This document shows positions 1 to 8,830 of a stretch of DNA of 60,045 bases, piece after piece. The DNA comes from Euryarchaeota archaeon UBA121 (GTDB taxonomy: Archaea; Thermoplasmatota; Poseidoniia; Poseidoniales; Thalassarchaeaceae). The stretch is from the NCBI GenBank assembly GCA_002499865.1, contig DANL01000081.1, positions 1 through 60,045 of the forward strand. The letters are read 5' to 3'. Both the position numbers and the translations under genes were made by a program. Position 1 is the first letter of the stretch. Each line of letters opens with the position of its first letter. The notes below the pieces were generated by a model. The model was not told the DNA's origin. It saw only the letters and a program-made list of their open reading frames with translations, and ran no database searches.

Positions 1-1938
1 CCACAAATCTATGCTCCTTCCATTCTGGAACGAAGGAGTCCTATTCAGAACATCGAAATAACGGTCATCTCCCATGGTGAATAAATATTCAATGGGGACG
101 TCCTTTCCTTCGTTGCACCCGCTAAGATATTCCATCATTTCTGAGAAGGTCTGCTGAGCCTCGGGAACTCCATCATAGGTAATATCAATAGCCTTTCTGA
201 ATCCATCTCCCTGTATTATTTCGACTTCATCATCCAATGCCTGCATGATGTCCACATCGCCGAATACTGGCAGGCCTCCAACGACTACCAATCTGACATC
301 GGGGTCTATCGCTTCAATCACGTTCCTATATGGGTCGGCTTCAAATGTATCTAAGACAACTAAGTCCGCAGCAAGGCCACTCTGGATTCTACCAGTGTGA
401 TCTGACCATCCAATGGCATCAACTACATTGGTAGTAATTGTCTGAACCAACTCATAATCAGAGAAAATATCTCCGAGAACATTCCTGTCCCACCAATCAG
501 CAATCTTCAGTTCGTGCATAGAGCTCTTAGACCCAGATGGGCTCCAGTCAGGTCCAATCATGATATTCACTCCCTCTGATTTGGCAGTGTAGACATCAGT
601 CGTCTCCCCGTATAGTAGGAGATTCGAGGTCGGTGACCAAGCGAGACTACCTCCTATATCGCCCAGAGCAGATAACTCAGGTTGAGTCAGTCCTGTTCCG
701 TGGATGATGACTATCTCCTCAACGAGCAAGTCATTCTGAACCAAGACATCAAACTCCGATCTACTGGACTCATCAATACCCTCTGCCAAATGTATGAACC
801 ATGCATCCAGATTGCCATTTGAGTTACCTTGCTTGATATGATTTCCTTCATAGTCAGACTCAATTTCTGTCACCTTGGTATGGATTTGGTCCTTTCCGAA
901 GTTGTAGTACTCAATATTCCTAGCTAGCATTGTTTGGAAAGTATCCTTGTTTGAGGTTGAGCTACCTTGAATAGCAGTATTGCCACCTGCAATAGCCCTC
1001 AATTCTGCGAATCTCATAGTTGATGAATCAGATGTAGAACAACCCACATCCTTGGCATCGCGATATGCGTCGTCAGCCTGCCATTGATACCTGTTCTGCC
1101 AACCATCGGTCCCATGGTCCCATAGTGGTATGATGTTGTAATGAGCGTGGTTATGAGGGTCTATGAATCCCGGATAAATCGTGCCACTAGTAGGTATTGA
1201 AACTACTCCCTCGGCTGAACTTGGAGTTGGTTCTGACGAACTCCAAACCTCCTCAATGACTCCATCTCGTATGAGTATCCTGCCATCATCGATAACATCA
1301 GTCTGAGATTCCATAGTTACTACTCGGCCTTCTAGAATATACTCTCCTCTGTGAATATGGTCCTCTGGTGGGTAGCAGTTCCCCATTAGGTGGTTAACAC
1401 CGACCCATTCTTGATCATTAGCTCCTCCTGGTGTGGGGGTGGAATCGGATAGCTTTGCCCAACCTCCGTCGCTCCCATAGCCATATGGGGTCCCAAAGTC
1501 AGAGTCTTCCGGGGGATAACTTACAGAGTCTATCTCCAAACCCTCGCCATCGCTAATTGTAACCGTATCGCCCTCCCAGTAGTCAAACTCAATATTGGTC
1601 TGTGCCCTGTAGAATACAACATAGGCACCCGGCTCAATCACAGTCCCCCAAGCTATGCTACACATTGGCGAACCGCCGTTCTCCAAATCATCTATCCACC
1701 ATCCCCCTATGTCTATTGCAGAATCAGTGGGGTTATGCAATTCTAGGAACTGATTAGAGAACCTTCCAATTTCCCCATCCCCATTCCAATCTATCCCTCC
1801 ATACTCCTCGCTATTTGGAGATACGTATATTTCGTTGATAATGACCGAATCCCCGGCCCCTTGCGCTGAAGTAGTGATAATAGGCGATGATACAACTAGA
1901 ATCATCAAGGAAGCCACGACAACTGACCCGGCGCGCAT
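1..1938 (-). CDS. Secreted amidohydrolase with N-terminal lamin-tail domain (3' end beyond window)
   Basis: The frame is open from ATG at 1938 to the left edge, giving 646 visible residues; the C-terminus is missing. It begins with a Sec signal peptide (MRAGSVVVASLMILVVSS... to about residue 27). A lamin-tail-like beta domain follows at about residues 30-150, with INEIYVSP, FLELHNPT and the strand pattern typical of LTDs. From about residue 215 it is a metal-dependent amidohydrolase: PGFIDPHNHAH gives the HxH ligands (H262, H264), HLAEG gives H383, VIIHG gives H413 and IGPDWS gives D464. This ligand set resembles the SsnA/TRZ/ATZ group of cyclic-amide and amine hydrolases. Substrate is unknown. 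The export signal implies work outside the cell, unusual for this mostly cytoplasmic superfamily. It is divergent from the lipoprotein gene at 2028. An in-frame ATG 16 codons upstream is possible, but the chosen start gives the best signal peptide. Confidence 0.8.
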   Translation of the reverse strand, partial: MRAGSVVVASLMILVVSSPIITTSAQGAGDSVIINEIYVSPNSEEYGGIDWNGDGEIGRFSNQFLELHNPTDSAIDIGGWWIDDLENGGSPMCSIAWGTVIEPGAYVVFYRAQTNIEFDYWEGDTVTISDGEGLEIDSVSYPPEDSDFGTPYGYGSDGGWAKLSDSTPTPGGANDQEWVGVNHLMGNCYPPEDHIHRGEYILEGRVVTMESQTDVIDDGRILIRDGVIEEVWSSSEPTPSSAEGVVSIPTSGTIYPGFIDPHNHAHYNIIPLWDHGTDGWQNRYQWQADDAYRDAKDVGCSTSDSSTMRFAELRAIAGGNTAIQGSSTSNKDTFQTMLARNIEYYNFGKDQIHTKVTEIESDYEGNHIKQGNSNGNLDAWFIHLAEGIDESSRSEFDVLVQNDLLVEEIVIIHGTGLTQPELSALGDIGGSLAWSPTSNLLLYGETTDVYTAKSEGVNIMIGPDWSPSGSKSSMHELKIADWWDRNVLGDIFSDYELVQTITTNVVDAIGWSDHTGRIQSGLAADLVVLDTFEADPYRNVIEAIDPDVRLVVVGGLPVFGDVDIMQALDDEVEIIQGDGFRKAIDITYDGVPEAQQTFSEMMEYLSGCNEGKDVPIEYLFTMGDDRYFDVLNRTPSFQNGRSIDLW

Positions 1939-2027
1939 GATATCCCGATGGAACGATATGACTTCAACCCAACTATTCAGGAGCATTGAGGGCGAAGTGC
2001 GAAATAGCACTATTTCCGCCCAGATAC

Positions 2028-3503
2028 ATGTCTGGCATTAGGGCAACTTGTGTCACACTCGTTGCTATCATGTTCTCCTCCGTTTCCCTGTCTGGATGTA
2101 TACATGATGCAATTATAGAGAATCTGAGTGTACCTTATCCAGAATGGTATGGAGAAATGGAATTTATCGACGATCCAATGAGTCACACAGACTCCTGTTT
2201 CAGCACTCCTTGCGTGAGAAATTTCACAATCGGAGAACCATTCTCAGATGAAATCTGGGACGAGACTGGTAACAAATGGGCAGTTTTTGGAAATGTTGAG
2301 GGAGGCAATTGTTGTGAGCATTACCTCGCCGCTACTAAGGAGGGTTGGATAATGAATTTTGGAGGGGAGTACCCCACTTGGTCCGAAGATAGGGGGCATA
2401 CATGGCAGGAGTATCGGCCCTCAATATTCTCTCAACTGGGGTGCATGGAACCCAAGCCAACAGTACCGGGTCAGGAGGGACTGGGAGAGGGAAGTATAGT
2501 TCAGGCGACCAATGGGGATATTATTTCCATGGGATGGTTCCCATATCCGAGTGCGAGTGGTGCCGATCAATTCTATGCATTCTTCTATGATGCCGAAGAC
2601 AAAGAGTGGAGTTGGTGTTTCAATAGAACCCCGGAGCCTTTCTATGATCGCTCGTGGCAAGTCGAGGTAATAGGTCCGATTAACGGCGGACTATACGGTA
2701 ATGGCCCGTGGGCCAGCCTTGTAATTTCCAACTTCTGGCATCAAGTACAGAACGTAGGAGGTCAGATTTCTACTGATGGACTAAATTACGAATACTTCGG
2801 TTTCCCAGATAGAGATGCTGGTTTGGATATAATGGAAGTAGACCTAAATCCTTCTGAATTGGGCCCTGAGTGGGATTTCACTAAGCCCCATAAAGAGATG
2901 AGGGCTTTCCCAGTTCCCTCAGGAGGGCTGTACTTCCCAGACTACTTCATTGATGGCAGGGATGCGTTTCTCGATACCTCGCTGAATTGGTGGACGGGGG
3001 TTACTGTAGGTGGAAATTCTCTACCCTCTCAATATTGTGCCTTTGACTCATCAACGGCTTTACATTGCGTCACTGCTAGTAATTCTAACCTCACTCATTT
3101 GCTCTCTTGGGATGGTGGGGAGACATGGGAGAACCAGTCCTATGACCTCTCAATAGAGGCCACTGGATTGGAAGAGTGGGAATTTCACTCCAATGGAGTG
3201 CACGACTTATTCGTTCTCAATGTGAGGTATCAGAGCTCCTTGGGGCCCGATGTCGATGTAGCTTGGCATGTAAGGGGCTTCTCTGAGAGTATGGTTCCAG
3301 ACTCAAGGACATATATCGGGCAAGGCGATCTCGACTCAACATCTGGAGCTGGTAATGACATAAGATTTGACTTCGCTAGTATGGGGATACTTCCCGATGG
3401 GGGCTCATTCATTGCATACCAAGATTCAACTGATCCAGATCCTCTATTCTCACTAGAACTACTTCTACCTCCAGAATATCTGGCGAAAAATCAGGTTCTC
3501 TAG
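2028..3503 (+). CDS. Putative lipoprotein with Asp-box (sialidase-like) repeats
   Basis: Starting at the ATG at 2028, the protein opens with a short positive N-terminus, a hydrophobic stretch and a lipobox-like LSGC, so it is probably a lipid-anchored exoprotein of about 491 residues. A longer frame starts at 1986 but its extra 14 residues precede the signal sequence and look non-coding. Two Asp-box-like motifs, SEDRGHTWQEY and SWDGGETWENQ, match the S-x-D-x-G-x-T-W pattern found between blades of sialidase-type beta-propellers. Many aromatic residues also fit a propeller. No catalytic assignment can be made: Asp-boxes occur in sialidases, Vps10-like and other non-enzymatic propellers. It is divergent from the exported amidohydrolase, with an 89-bp gap that presumably holds both promoters. 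Confidence 0.7.
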   Translation: MSGIRATCVTLVAIMFSSVSLSGCIHDAIIENLSVPYPEWYGEMEFIDDPMSHTDSCFSTPCVRNFTIGEPFSDEIWDETGNKWAVFGNVEGGNCCEHYLAATKEGWIMNFGGEYPTWSEDRGHTWQEYRPSIFSQLGCMEPKPTVPGQEGLGEGSIVQATNGDIISMGWFPYPSASGADQFYAFFYDAEDKEWSWCFNRTPEPFYDRSWQVEVIGPINGGLYGNGPWASLVISNFWHQVQNVGGQISTDGLNYEYFGFPDRDAGLDIMEVDLNPSELGPEWDFTKPHKEMRAFPVPSGGLYFPDYFIDGRDAFLDTSLNWWTGVTVGGNSLPSQYCAFDSSTALHCVTASNSNLTHLLSWDGGETWENQSYDLSIEATGLEEWEFHSNGVHDLFVLNVRYQSSLGPDVDVAWHVRGFSESMVPDSRTYIGQGDLDSTSGAGNDIRFDFASMGILPDGGSFIAYQDSTDPDPLFSLELLLPPEYLAKNQVL

Positions 3504-3526
3504 ACTAATTCATATTGGGGAGGGAC

Positions 3527-6500
3527 CTAGTTACCGGACTCTTCTATATGTGCATATACTCTAACTCCGTCCACTTCAAAACTAATACATTCCTTAGCGA
3601 CATCGCCAACATTCAGAGTTGCACTCTCTGCACGAGTTTCCGTTATTACACGATCCCAATCTGAATCAGAAACCTCAGCACCATCTACCCACACATTGAG
3701 ATTTATTTTCGCTTCAATGTCCAGGTCCAAGTCCTTTCTTTTTGCCTGAATCCTTCTGATAATGTCTCTTGAAAGTCCCTTGGATAAGAGCTCGTCATCA
3801 ATTTCCATATCAAGTACTAAGGATACGTCACCATAATCGCCAGAGAGTGTCTCAGCAGCAAAACCTTCTCTTTCAACTCTCTTTATGTCAATATCACTAC
3901 TATTGATTTCGTATCCTCCGACAGCAGCAATTCCAGCCTCAATCTCAAGTAGTAATGTCTCTGGGTCAATCATTTGTAACTCCGAGAGAACTTTCGGAAG
4001 ATCAGCTCTACACTTTGCTCCAAGAGCCTTCCTATTAGGCACAATTTCGATCTTCTGGAAAGTATCCAAGTCGTCTATAACGCTGATTTCCTCAACATTA
4101 AGCTCCTCCGAAAGAATTTCATGGAAGCTCGAGAGGTCAGGACCGCCTACTATCCATCCAGATCTACATGGAAGCCTCTGCCTCCTCCCAGCATCTACTC
4201 TTACTCTCCTGCCCGCTTCAGCAATTGACCTGACTAACTCCATTTCCATCTCTATCAAAGGATCAACGGGAGGAAGGGCACTCTCGATAATATCAGAACC
4301 AACAGGCCAATCCGCCAAGTGAACAGACGATCCAGTCAGCCCTCTATGTATCGCGTCAGATACGAAAGGAGAGACTGGAGCCATAAGCCTACAAACTATC
4401 AGGAGAACTTCATGCAGTGTGTTCTGACAAGAATGCTTGTCCATACTATCCACTTCATTCCATAACCTTCTTCGCGACCTTCTGACATACCAGTTTGAAA
4501 GATCATTCACTACGAATACCTCAAGCTCTCTTCCAGCTTTATGAAAGTCCCATCGAACGAATTTATCATGATATTCCTGCGCCATCGATGAAGCCTTCGA
4601 TAAAATCCATCTGTCAAGATGGCTTCTCTCTTCCAGTGGGACAAATGTGTCCCCATTCTCAGGATCAAATCCATCAAGCGAGGCGTAATCAGCATGGAAT
4701 TTGTATACATTCCACAATGTCAAAAACATCTTTGCATAAGATTCTCTCACTCCATTCGGATCAAAGTTCGTGGGCGACCAAGGGGCACTCTGAGTTGTCA
4801 TATACCATCTGATTGAATCAGCACCTTCCTTGTTGAAGTGGTCCCAGGGATTCACCACATTTCCCTTTGACTTACTCATCTTCTTCCCATCTTTATCGAG
4901 AATGTGGCCCAGAGAAAGGCATCTTCGATAGCAGATGCTATCAAAAACTGTAGTGGAAACCGCCATCAAGGAATAGAACCAACCCCTGGTTTGATCTACT
5001 GCTTCACAGATGTAATCGACTGGGAATGAGCCATCAAATTTATCCTCATTTTCGAAGGGGTAGTGCCATTGAGCGAAAGACGCACAACCAGAGTCAAACC
5101 AGCAATCCATTACATAGGGCTCTCTAATCATCTCGCCATCGCATTCTACTTGCGGGCAAGAGAGGGCAATCTCATCAACATAGGGTCTGTGTAGTTCTGG
5201 TGGCATTTCCGAGGATTCAGTCTTCATTTCTGAGAGCTCTTCTATACTCCCAACACAATGTTCACTCCCGCACTCCTTGCAAATCCAGACTGGAAGAGGG
5301 GTTCCCCAGTATCTTTCCCTGCTGATTGCCCAGTCCTTGATATTGGATAGCCATTCTCCCATTCTTTTGGCCCCTGTCCACTCAGGTGCCCATTCCACTT
5401 CTGAGTTGTATTGAATTATCTGCTCTTTTACTGCAGTCATTCTAACGAACCAGCTATCCATTGCATAGTACAACAACGGATGATCGGTCCTCCAACAGTG
5501 AGGATAATCGTGAGTGTAAGAGTGCTCTCTGTAAAGTAGCCCCTGATTCTCCAGTAGATCAATGATAATATCATCACACTCTTTGACGTATTTGCCATCA
5601 ATATCATTGTGGGTTCCTTGGATAAATTTACCATCCATCCCTACGGTATGTTGCGCTGGAAATCCGACCTCCATACCAAGACTGTAGTCGTCCTCGCCAT
5701 ACATAACCGCGGTATGCACGACCCCGGTTCCATCAGTGGTAGTGACAAAGTCCGCCCCCACTATGGTCCATGCAGATGGATGCCCCTCTCCATCAATGGC
5801 TCCCGGGAAAAGTGGCTTGTATGATTTTCCAATTATTTCTGAACCGGGAAACTCTTCTAAAATCTCCATGTGGTTTCTCAGTACATTGCCAATTAGGTCT
5901 TTGGCAAGAATCAATTCTTCACCAACCTCTGCTCCTCCTCTGCCTTCCCAAGAATCAGATGGGCCAGAGGTTACCTTGACTCTGCAGTAGGTTAGATCCG
6001 GGCCAACGGCAAGACCTACATTTCCCGGAAGTGTCCAAGGAGTAGTAGTCCAAGCCAATACAGATGCTTCATCCTCCAGCAGCTTGAATTTTACGAATAC
6101 GGCAGGCTCGGTAACCTCTTTGTACCCTAGGGAAACCTCGTGACTGGAGTAGCTAGTTCCTGTTTGAGGGCAGTATGGTAGGACCTTGTGGCCTCTGAAT
6201 AGAAGGCCCTTATCGAACATCTGCTTCAATGACCACCATGCCGACTCTATGTATTGGTCATGCAGAGTCACATAAGGGTCATCAAGGTCGACCCAGAAAC
6301 CCATCCTCTCTGTCATTTCTCTCCATGTCTCTTCGTAAGTCCATACGCTCTCCTTGCATTTCTCATTGAATTCCTTCATGCCATAAGCTTCAATCTCTTC
6401 GTTGGACATTAGGTTTAGTTGCTTCTGGACCTCAATCTCTACTGGCAAGCCATGAGTGTCCCATCCTGCCTTTCTTTCAACCACGTGTCCTTGCATTGTC

Positions 6501-6721
6501 TTCCATCTGCATACCATGTCTTTGAAAAGCCTCGAAATTACATGATGGATTCCCGGTTTTCCATTTGCAGTGGGCGGTCCTTCAAGAAATGTGAAAGCGG
6601 ATCCATGCCTCCTCCTTGCCTCAATAGATTTGGCAAAAGTCCCCTCGACTCTCCAAGTATCCATCAAGGAGCTCTCCAGGGCAACCGGATCAAACTCACC
6701 CGCAGGCTCGGGCACTACCAT
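3527..6721 (-). CDS. ileS: Isoleucyl-tRNA synthetase, eukaryote-like (IleS2) type
   Basis: Class I aminoacyl-tRNA synthetase charging tRNA-Ile. Near the N-terminus EGPPTANGKPGIHHV contains the HIGH-type signature, in the GIHHV form typical of the eukaryote-like IleS2 clade, followed by KAGWDTHGLPVE. The second signature KMSKSKGN is present, as are the editing (CP1) domain, the anticodon-binding domain (LSNWYVRRSRRRLW) and a long C-terminal extension. A longer frame reaches 6817, but its first 32 residues look unlike the family and would put the start 4 bp from the divergent gene at 6821. The ATG at 6721 (MVVPEPAGEFDP) begins just before the conserved region and is preferred. Length is about 1064 residues, normal for the clade. 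Confidence 0.95.
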   Translation of the reverse strand: MVVPEPAGEFDPVALESSLMDTWRVEGTFAKSIEARRRHGSAFTFLEGPPTANGKPGIHHVISRLFKDMVCRWKTMQGHVVERKAGWDTHGLPVEIEVQKQLNLMSNEEIEAYGMKEFNEKCKESVWTYEETWREMTERMGFWVDLDDPYVTLHDQYIESAWWSLKQMFDKGLLFRGHKVLPYCPQTGTSYSSHEVSLGYKEVTEPAVFVKFKLLEDEASVLAWTTTPWTLPGNVGLAVGPDLTYCRVKVTSGPSDSWEGRGGAEVGEELILAKDLIGNVLRNHMEILEEFPGSEIIGKSYKPLFPGAIDGEGHPSAWTIVGADFVTTTDGTGVVHTAVMYGEDDYSLGMEVGFPAQHTVGMDGKFIQGTHNDIDGKYVKECDDIIIDLLENQGLLYREHSYTHDYPHCWRTDHPLLYYAMDSWFVRMTAVKEQIIQYNSEVEWAPEWTGAKRMGEWLSNIKDWAISRERYWGTPLPVWICKECGSEHCVGSIEELSEMKTESSEMPPELHRPYVDEIALSCPQVECDGEMIREPYVMDCWFDSGCASFAQWHYPFENEDKFDGSFPVDYICEAVDQTRGWFYSLMAVSTTVFDSICYRRCLSLGHILDKDGKKMSKSKGNVVNPWDHFNKEGADSIRWYMTTQSAPWSPTNFDPNGVRESYAKMFLTLWNVYKFHADYASLDGFDPENGDTFVPLEERSHLDRWILSKASSMAQEYHDKFVRWDFHKAGRELEVFVVNDLSNWYVRRSRRRLWNEVDSMDKHSCQNTLHEVLLIVCRLMAPVSPFVSDAIHRGLTGSSVHLADWPVGSDIIESALPPVDPLIEMEMELVRSIAEAGRRVRVDAGRRQRLPCRSGWIVGGPDLSSFHEILSEELNVEEISVIDDLDTFQKIEIVPNRKALGAKCRADLPKVLSELQMIDPETLLLEIEAGIAAVGGYEINSSDIDIKRVEREGFAAETLSGDYGDVSLVLDMEIDDELLSKGLSRDIIRRIQAKRKDLDLDIEAKINLNVWVDGAEVSDSDWDRVITETRAESATLNVGDVAKECISFEVDGVRVYAHIEESGN

Positions 6722-6820
6722 GACGTCGCGAGCAAAGGCGTCGTATTGAATATGACTCGTTACCAGATTTGGACATATCTCACTAGCAGGGTTCAATAAT
6801 GCCTTCATCAACGCCACGAT

Positions 6821-7468
6821 ATGACAGAGACGCTGACAATCAATGTCGGAGGTATGACCTGTGATGGGTGCTCATCAAATGTGTCTTCAGCTCTAAATTC
6901 ACTAGCTTCAGTTTCATCTGCAGATGTATCTCATGTAACGGGAACGGCCGTCATTACTCACTCGGGAGCTACTTTTGAGGAAATAAAACTCGCAATTCAG
7001 AAGTCTGGCTATCTTGTAGACGGAGAGTCCGAACCATTCAACTGGACAGACGGTCCTGTGTGGAGGCAGTCTGCCCATAACACGAAATGGTGTTTGGTCG
7101 GTTGTAGCATCGGAGACTTCGGAACCATCGCTGCATTCCAATTTATTCCTTATTTTGATGCTCTTGGATGGTCTACAATGTCGATTATGCTACTTGCGAT
7201 GTTCAATGGAATCATGACTTCTATCGCTCTTGAGACATTCATCCTATCTGCACAGATGGCATTGAACGAAGCGTTCAGAGTCGCTATTGGAATGTCTCTA
7301 ATTTCGATGATTTCAATGGAAGCGGCGATGAATATTGTTGATGTCGTTCTGACCGGTGGGGCCAAGCTGACTTTGTGGGTAATAGTTCCGATGTTGGTCG
7401 CAGGATTCCTTACACCGTGGCCCTACAACTACTGGAGACTCAAGAAGTATGGAGTAGCTTGTCATTAG
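6821..7468 (+). CDS. Heavy-metal-associated domain fused to DUF4396 membrane domain
   Basis: The first 65 or so residues are a ferredoxin-fold HMA domain with the metal site GMTCDGC, as in copper chaperones and P-type ATPases. The rest matches what I know of DUF4396: WCLVGCSIGDFGTI, a membrane-embedded stretch with about three to four helices, SMEAAMN, and the family-typical end TPWPYNYWRLKKYGVACH. A role in binding or moving a soft metal such as copper is inferred from the HMA part; the DUF4396 half has no established function. The gene is divergent from ileS and 10 bp ahead of nadE, and may share its transcript. Confidence 0.75.
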   Translation: MTETLTINVGGMTCDGCSSNVSSALNSLASVSSADVSHVTGTAVITHSGATFEEIKLAIQKSGYLVDGESEPFNWTDGPVWRQSAHNTKWCLVGCSIGDFGTIAAFQFIPYFDALGWSTMSIMLLAMFNGIMTSIALETFILSAQMALNEAFRVAIGMSLISMISMEAAMNIVDVVLTGGAKLTLWVIVPMLVAGFLTPWPYNYWRLKKYGVACH

Positions 7469-7478
7469 GTGATTTATC

Positions 7479-8255
7479 GTGCAGGAATGGGAAAGACTAG
7501 GTGAACAGATTACTGAATGGATATTGGACTATGCCAAAAGTAACGGGATAACAACCCTAGTGGTGGGAGTTTCTGGGGGGATAGATTCAGCTGTAACTTC
7601 CACCCTATGTGCCAAAACCGGACTCAATACACTTGCTCTAAATATGCCTATTCATCAGATCGAGGATCAATTTGACCTTTCCAACAAGCATTTGTCATGG
7701 CTGACAAAAAATTGGGATAATGTAAGATCCGAGACTATCGATTTGTCTGAAACATTTGACTCATTTAGTAGTGCTTTTGGAGACAACTTCACAAATCATA
7801 GTATGGCAAATTCTAGGGCCAGACTTAGGATGGCCGCCTTGTACAATTTCGCTGGTATTGAAGCCATAAATGGTATTGTTGTGGGTACGGGAAACAAGGT
7901 TGAAGATTTTGGAGTCGGATTCTTCACCAAGTATGGTGATGGAGGAGTAGATATCTCTCCCATCGCCGATCTCTACAAGTCAGAAGTTTACGCACTCGCC
8001 GACGCTTTAGGAGTAATCCAAGAAATTCAAGACGCGGCACCAACCGATGGACTATGGGCGGATGGCAGGACCGATGAGGAACAAATAGGAGCTACCTATG
8101 AGGAACTAGAGTGGGCTATGAGGGAGATTGAGACCCCTTCAGAAGCGGAGCCCAGTGAAAGGCAGAGACAGGTAATGGCAAGATACATCGAACTCAATAA
8201 GGCCAATTCTCACAAGATGAAGCCGATTCCAGTATTCAAGAGAAGTGACCGTTGA
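7479..8255 (+). CDS. nadE: NH3-dependent NAD+ synthetase
   Basis: Converts deamido-NAD+ to NAD+ with ATP and ammonia. The PP-loop signature VVGVSGGIDSAVTS is at about residues 27-40. Further family motifs are ANSRARLRMAALYNFA, VVGTGNKVEDFGVGFFTKYGDGGVD and DLYKSEVYALA. There is no nitrilase (glutaminase) domain, so this is the ammonia-dependent form; 258 residues is normal for it. The start is GTG at 7479, 10 bp after the HMA-DUF4396 gene. The C-terminal PIPVFKRSDR is typical of archaeal and some bacterial forms. The 3' end lies just ahead of the PH-domain gene. Confidence 0.93.
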   Translation: MQEWERLGEQITEWILDYAKSNGITTLVVGVSGGIDSAVTSTLCAKTGLNTLALNMPIHQIEDQFDLSNKHLSWLTKNWDNVRSETIDLSETFDSFSSAFGDNFTNHSMANSRARLRMAALYNFAGIEAINGIVVGTGNKVEDFGVGFFTKYGDGGVDISPIADLYKSEVYALADALGVIQEIQDAAPTDGLWADGRTDEEQIGATYEELEWAMREIETPSEAEPSERQRQVMARYIELNKANSHKMKPIPVFKRSDR

Positions 8256-8286
8256 CTTCAATTATAGGTCATGCCCCGGTTATTTC

Positions 8287-8829
8287 ATGGACGAACTCTC
8301 TCAAACACAAACCAGCTATGCCGATAGTGGCCAGATGATGGCTGTCGAGTTTGATAGGAAGATTATCATTTATTGGTGGATGTCTGCAAACTTGGGACTT
8401 CTATTCTCAGTGGTCGGAATTATACTAATGCCTATCTGGATTCCGTTCGGGTGGCTTGTACACCAGAAGCAGTACGAACACATGAGTGGGGCCCTCACAG
8501 AACGCTCGCTCAACATGCGCATGGGTTGGATGTTCAAGAAGCAGCAGAATATCGCTCTGGACAAGCTAACTGATGTCTCAATTCACGAGGGCCCCATCCT
8601 CAGTGCCTTCGGAGTCGTTAGGATGCAGTTCGAGACTGCTGGGGCGGCCCCATTTATACTCACGGGAGTGAAGAATGCCAACGAGTTCCGTGACCTCGTC
8701 CTCAGACAGAGGGACTCATTGGTAACCGCTCCCTCTCATCAGCCTACATCAACAACCGAATCTAGTGATGTTCTGATTGAAATTAGGGATATTCTAACAA
8801 AGATCGAGTCTAAGCTCTCAGAAAAATAG
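8287..8829 (+). CDS. Membrane protein with bacterial-type PH domain (bPH2/YdbS-like)
   Basis: About 180 residues from the ATG at 8287 (MDELSQTQTSYAD). An earlier in-frame GTG at 8245 would overlap nadE and adds residues unlike the rest. Two adjacent hydrophobic helices (about residues 30-65: IIIYWWMSANLGLLFSVVG and a second after it) are followed by a beta-rich segment. This has the bPH2 pattern ALTERSLNMRMGWMFKKQQNIALDKLTDVSIHEGP, then FGVVRMQFETAGA. The C-terminal tail ends in a probable short coiled coil. Function is unknown; bPH2 proteins are thought to be membrane-associated scaffolds. A second bPH2 protein is encoded at 19603. Confidence 0.7.
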   Translation: MDELSQTQTSYADSGQMMAVEFDRKIIIYWWMSANLGLLFSVVGIILMPIWIPFGWLVHQKQYEHMSGALTERSLNMRMGWMFKKQQNIALDKLTDVSIHEGPILSAFGVVRMQFETAGAAPFILTGVKNANEFRDLVLRQRDSLVTAPSHQPTSTTESSDVLIEIRDILTKIESKLSEK

Positions 8830-8830
8830 G

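Noticed and set aside
3885..4322. Plus-strand open frame of 145 codons inside ileS
   Set aside because: It lies wholly within a conserved gene on the other strand and its product has no features beyond low-complexity Ser/Ile; it is a shadow frame.
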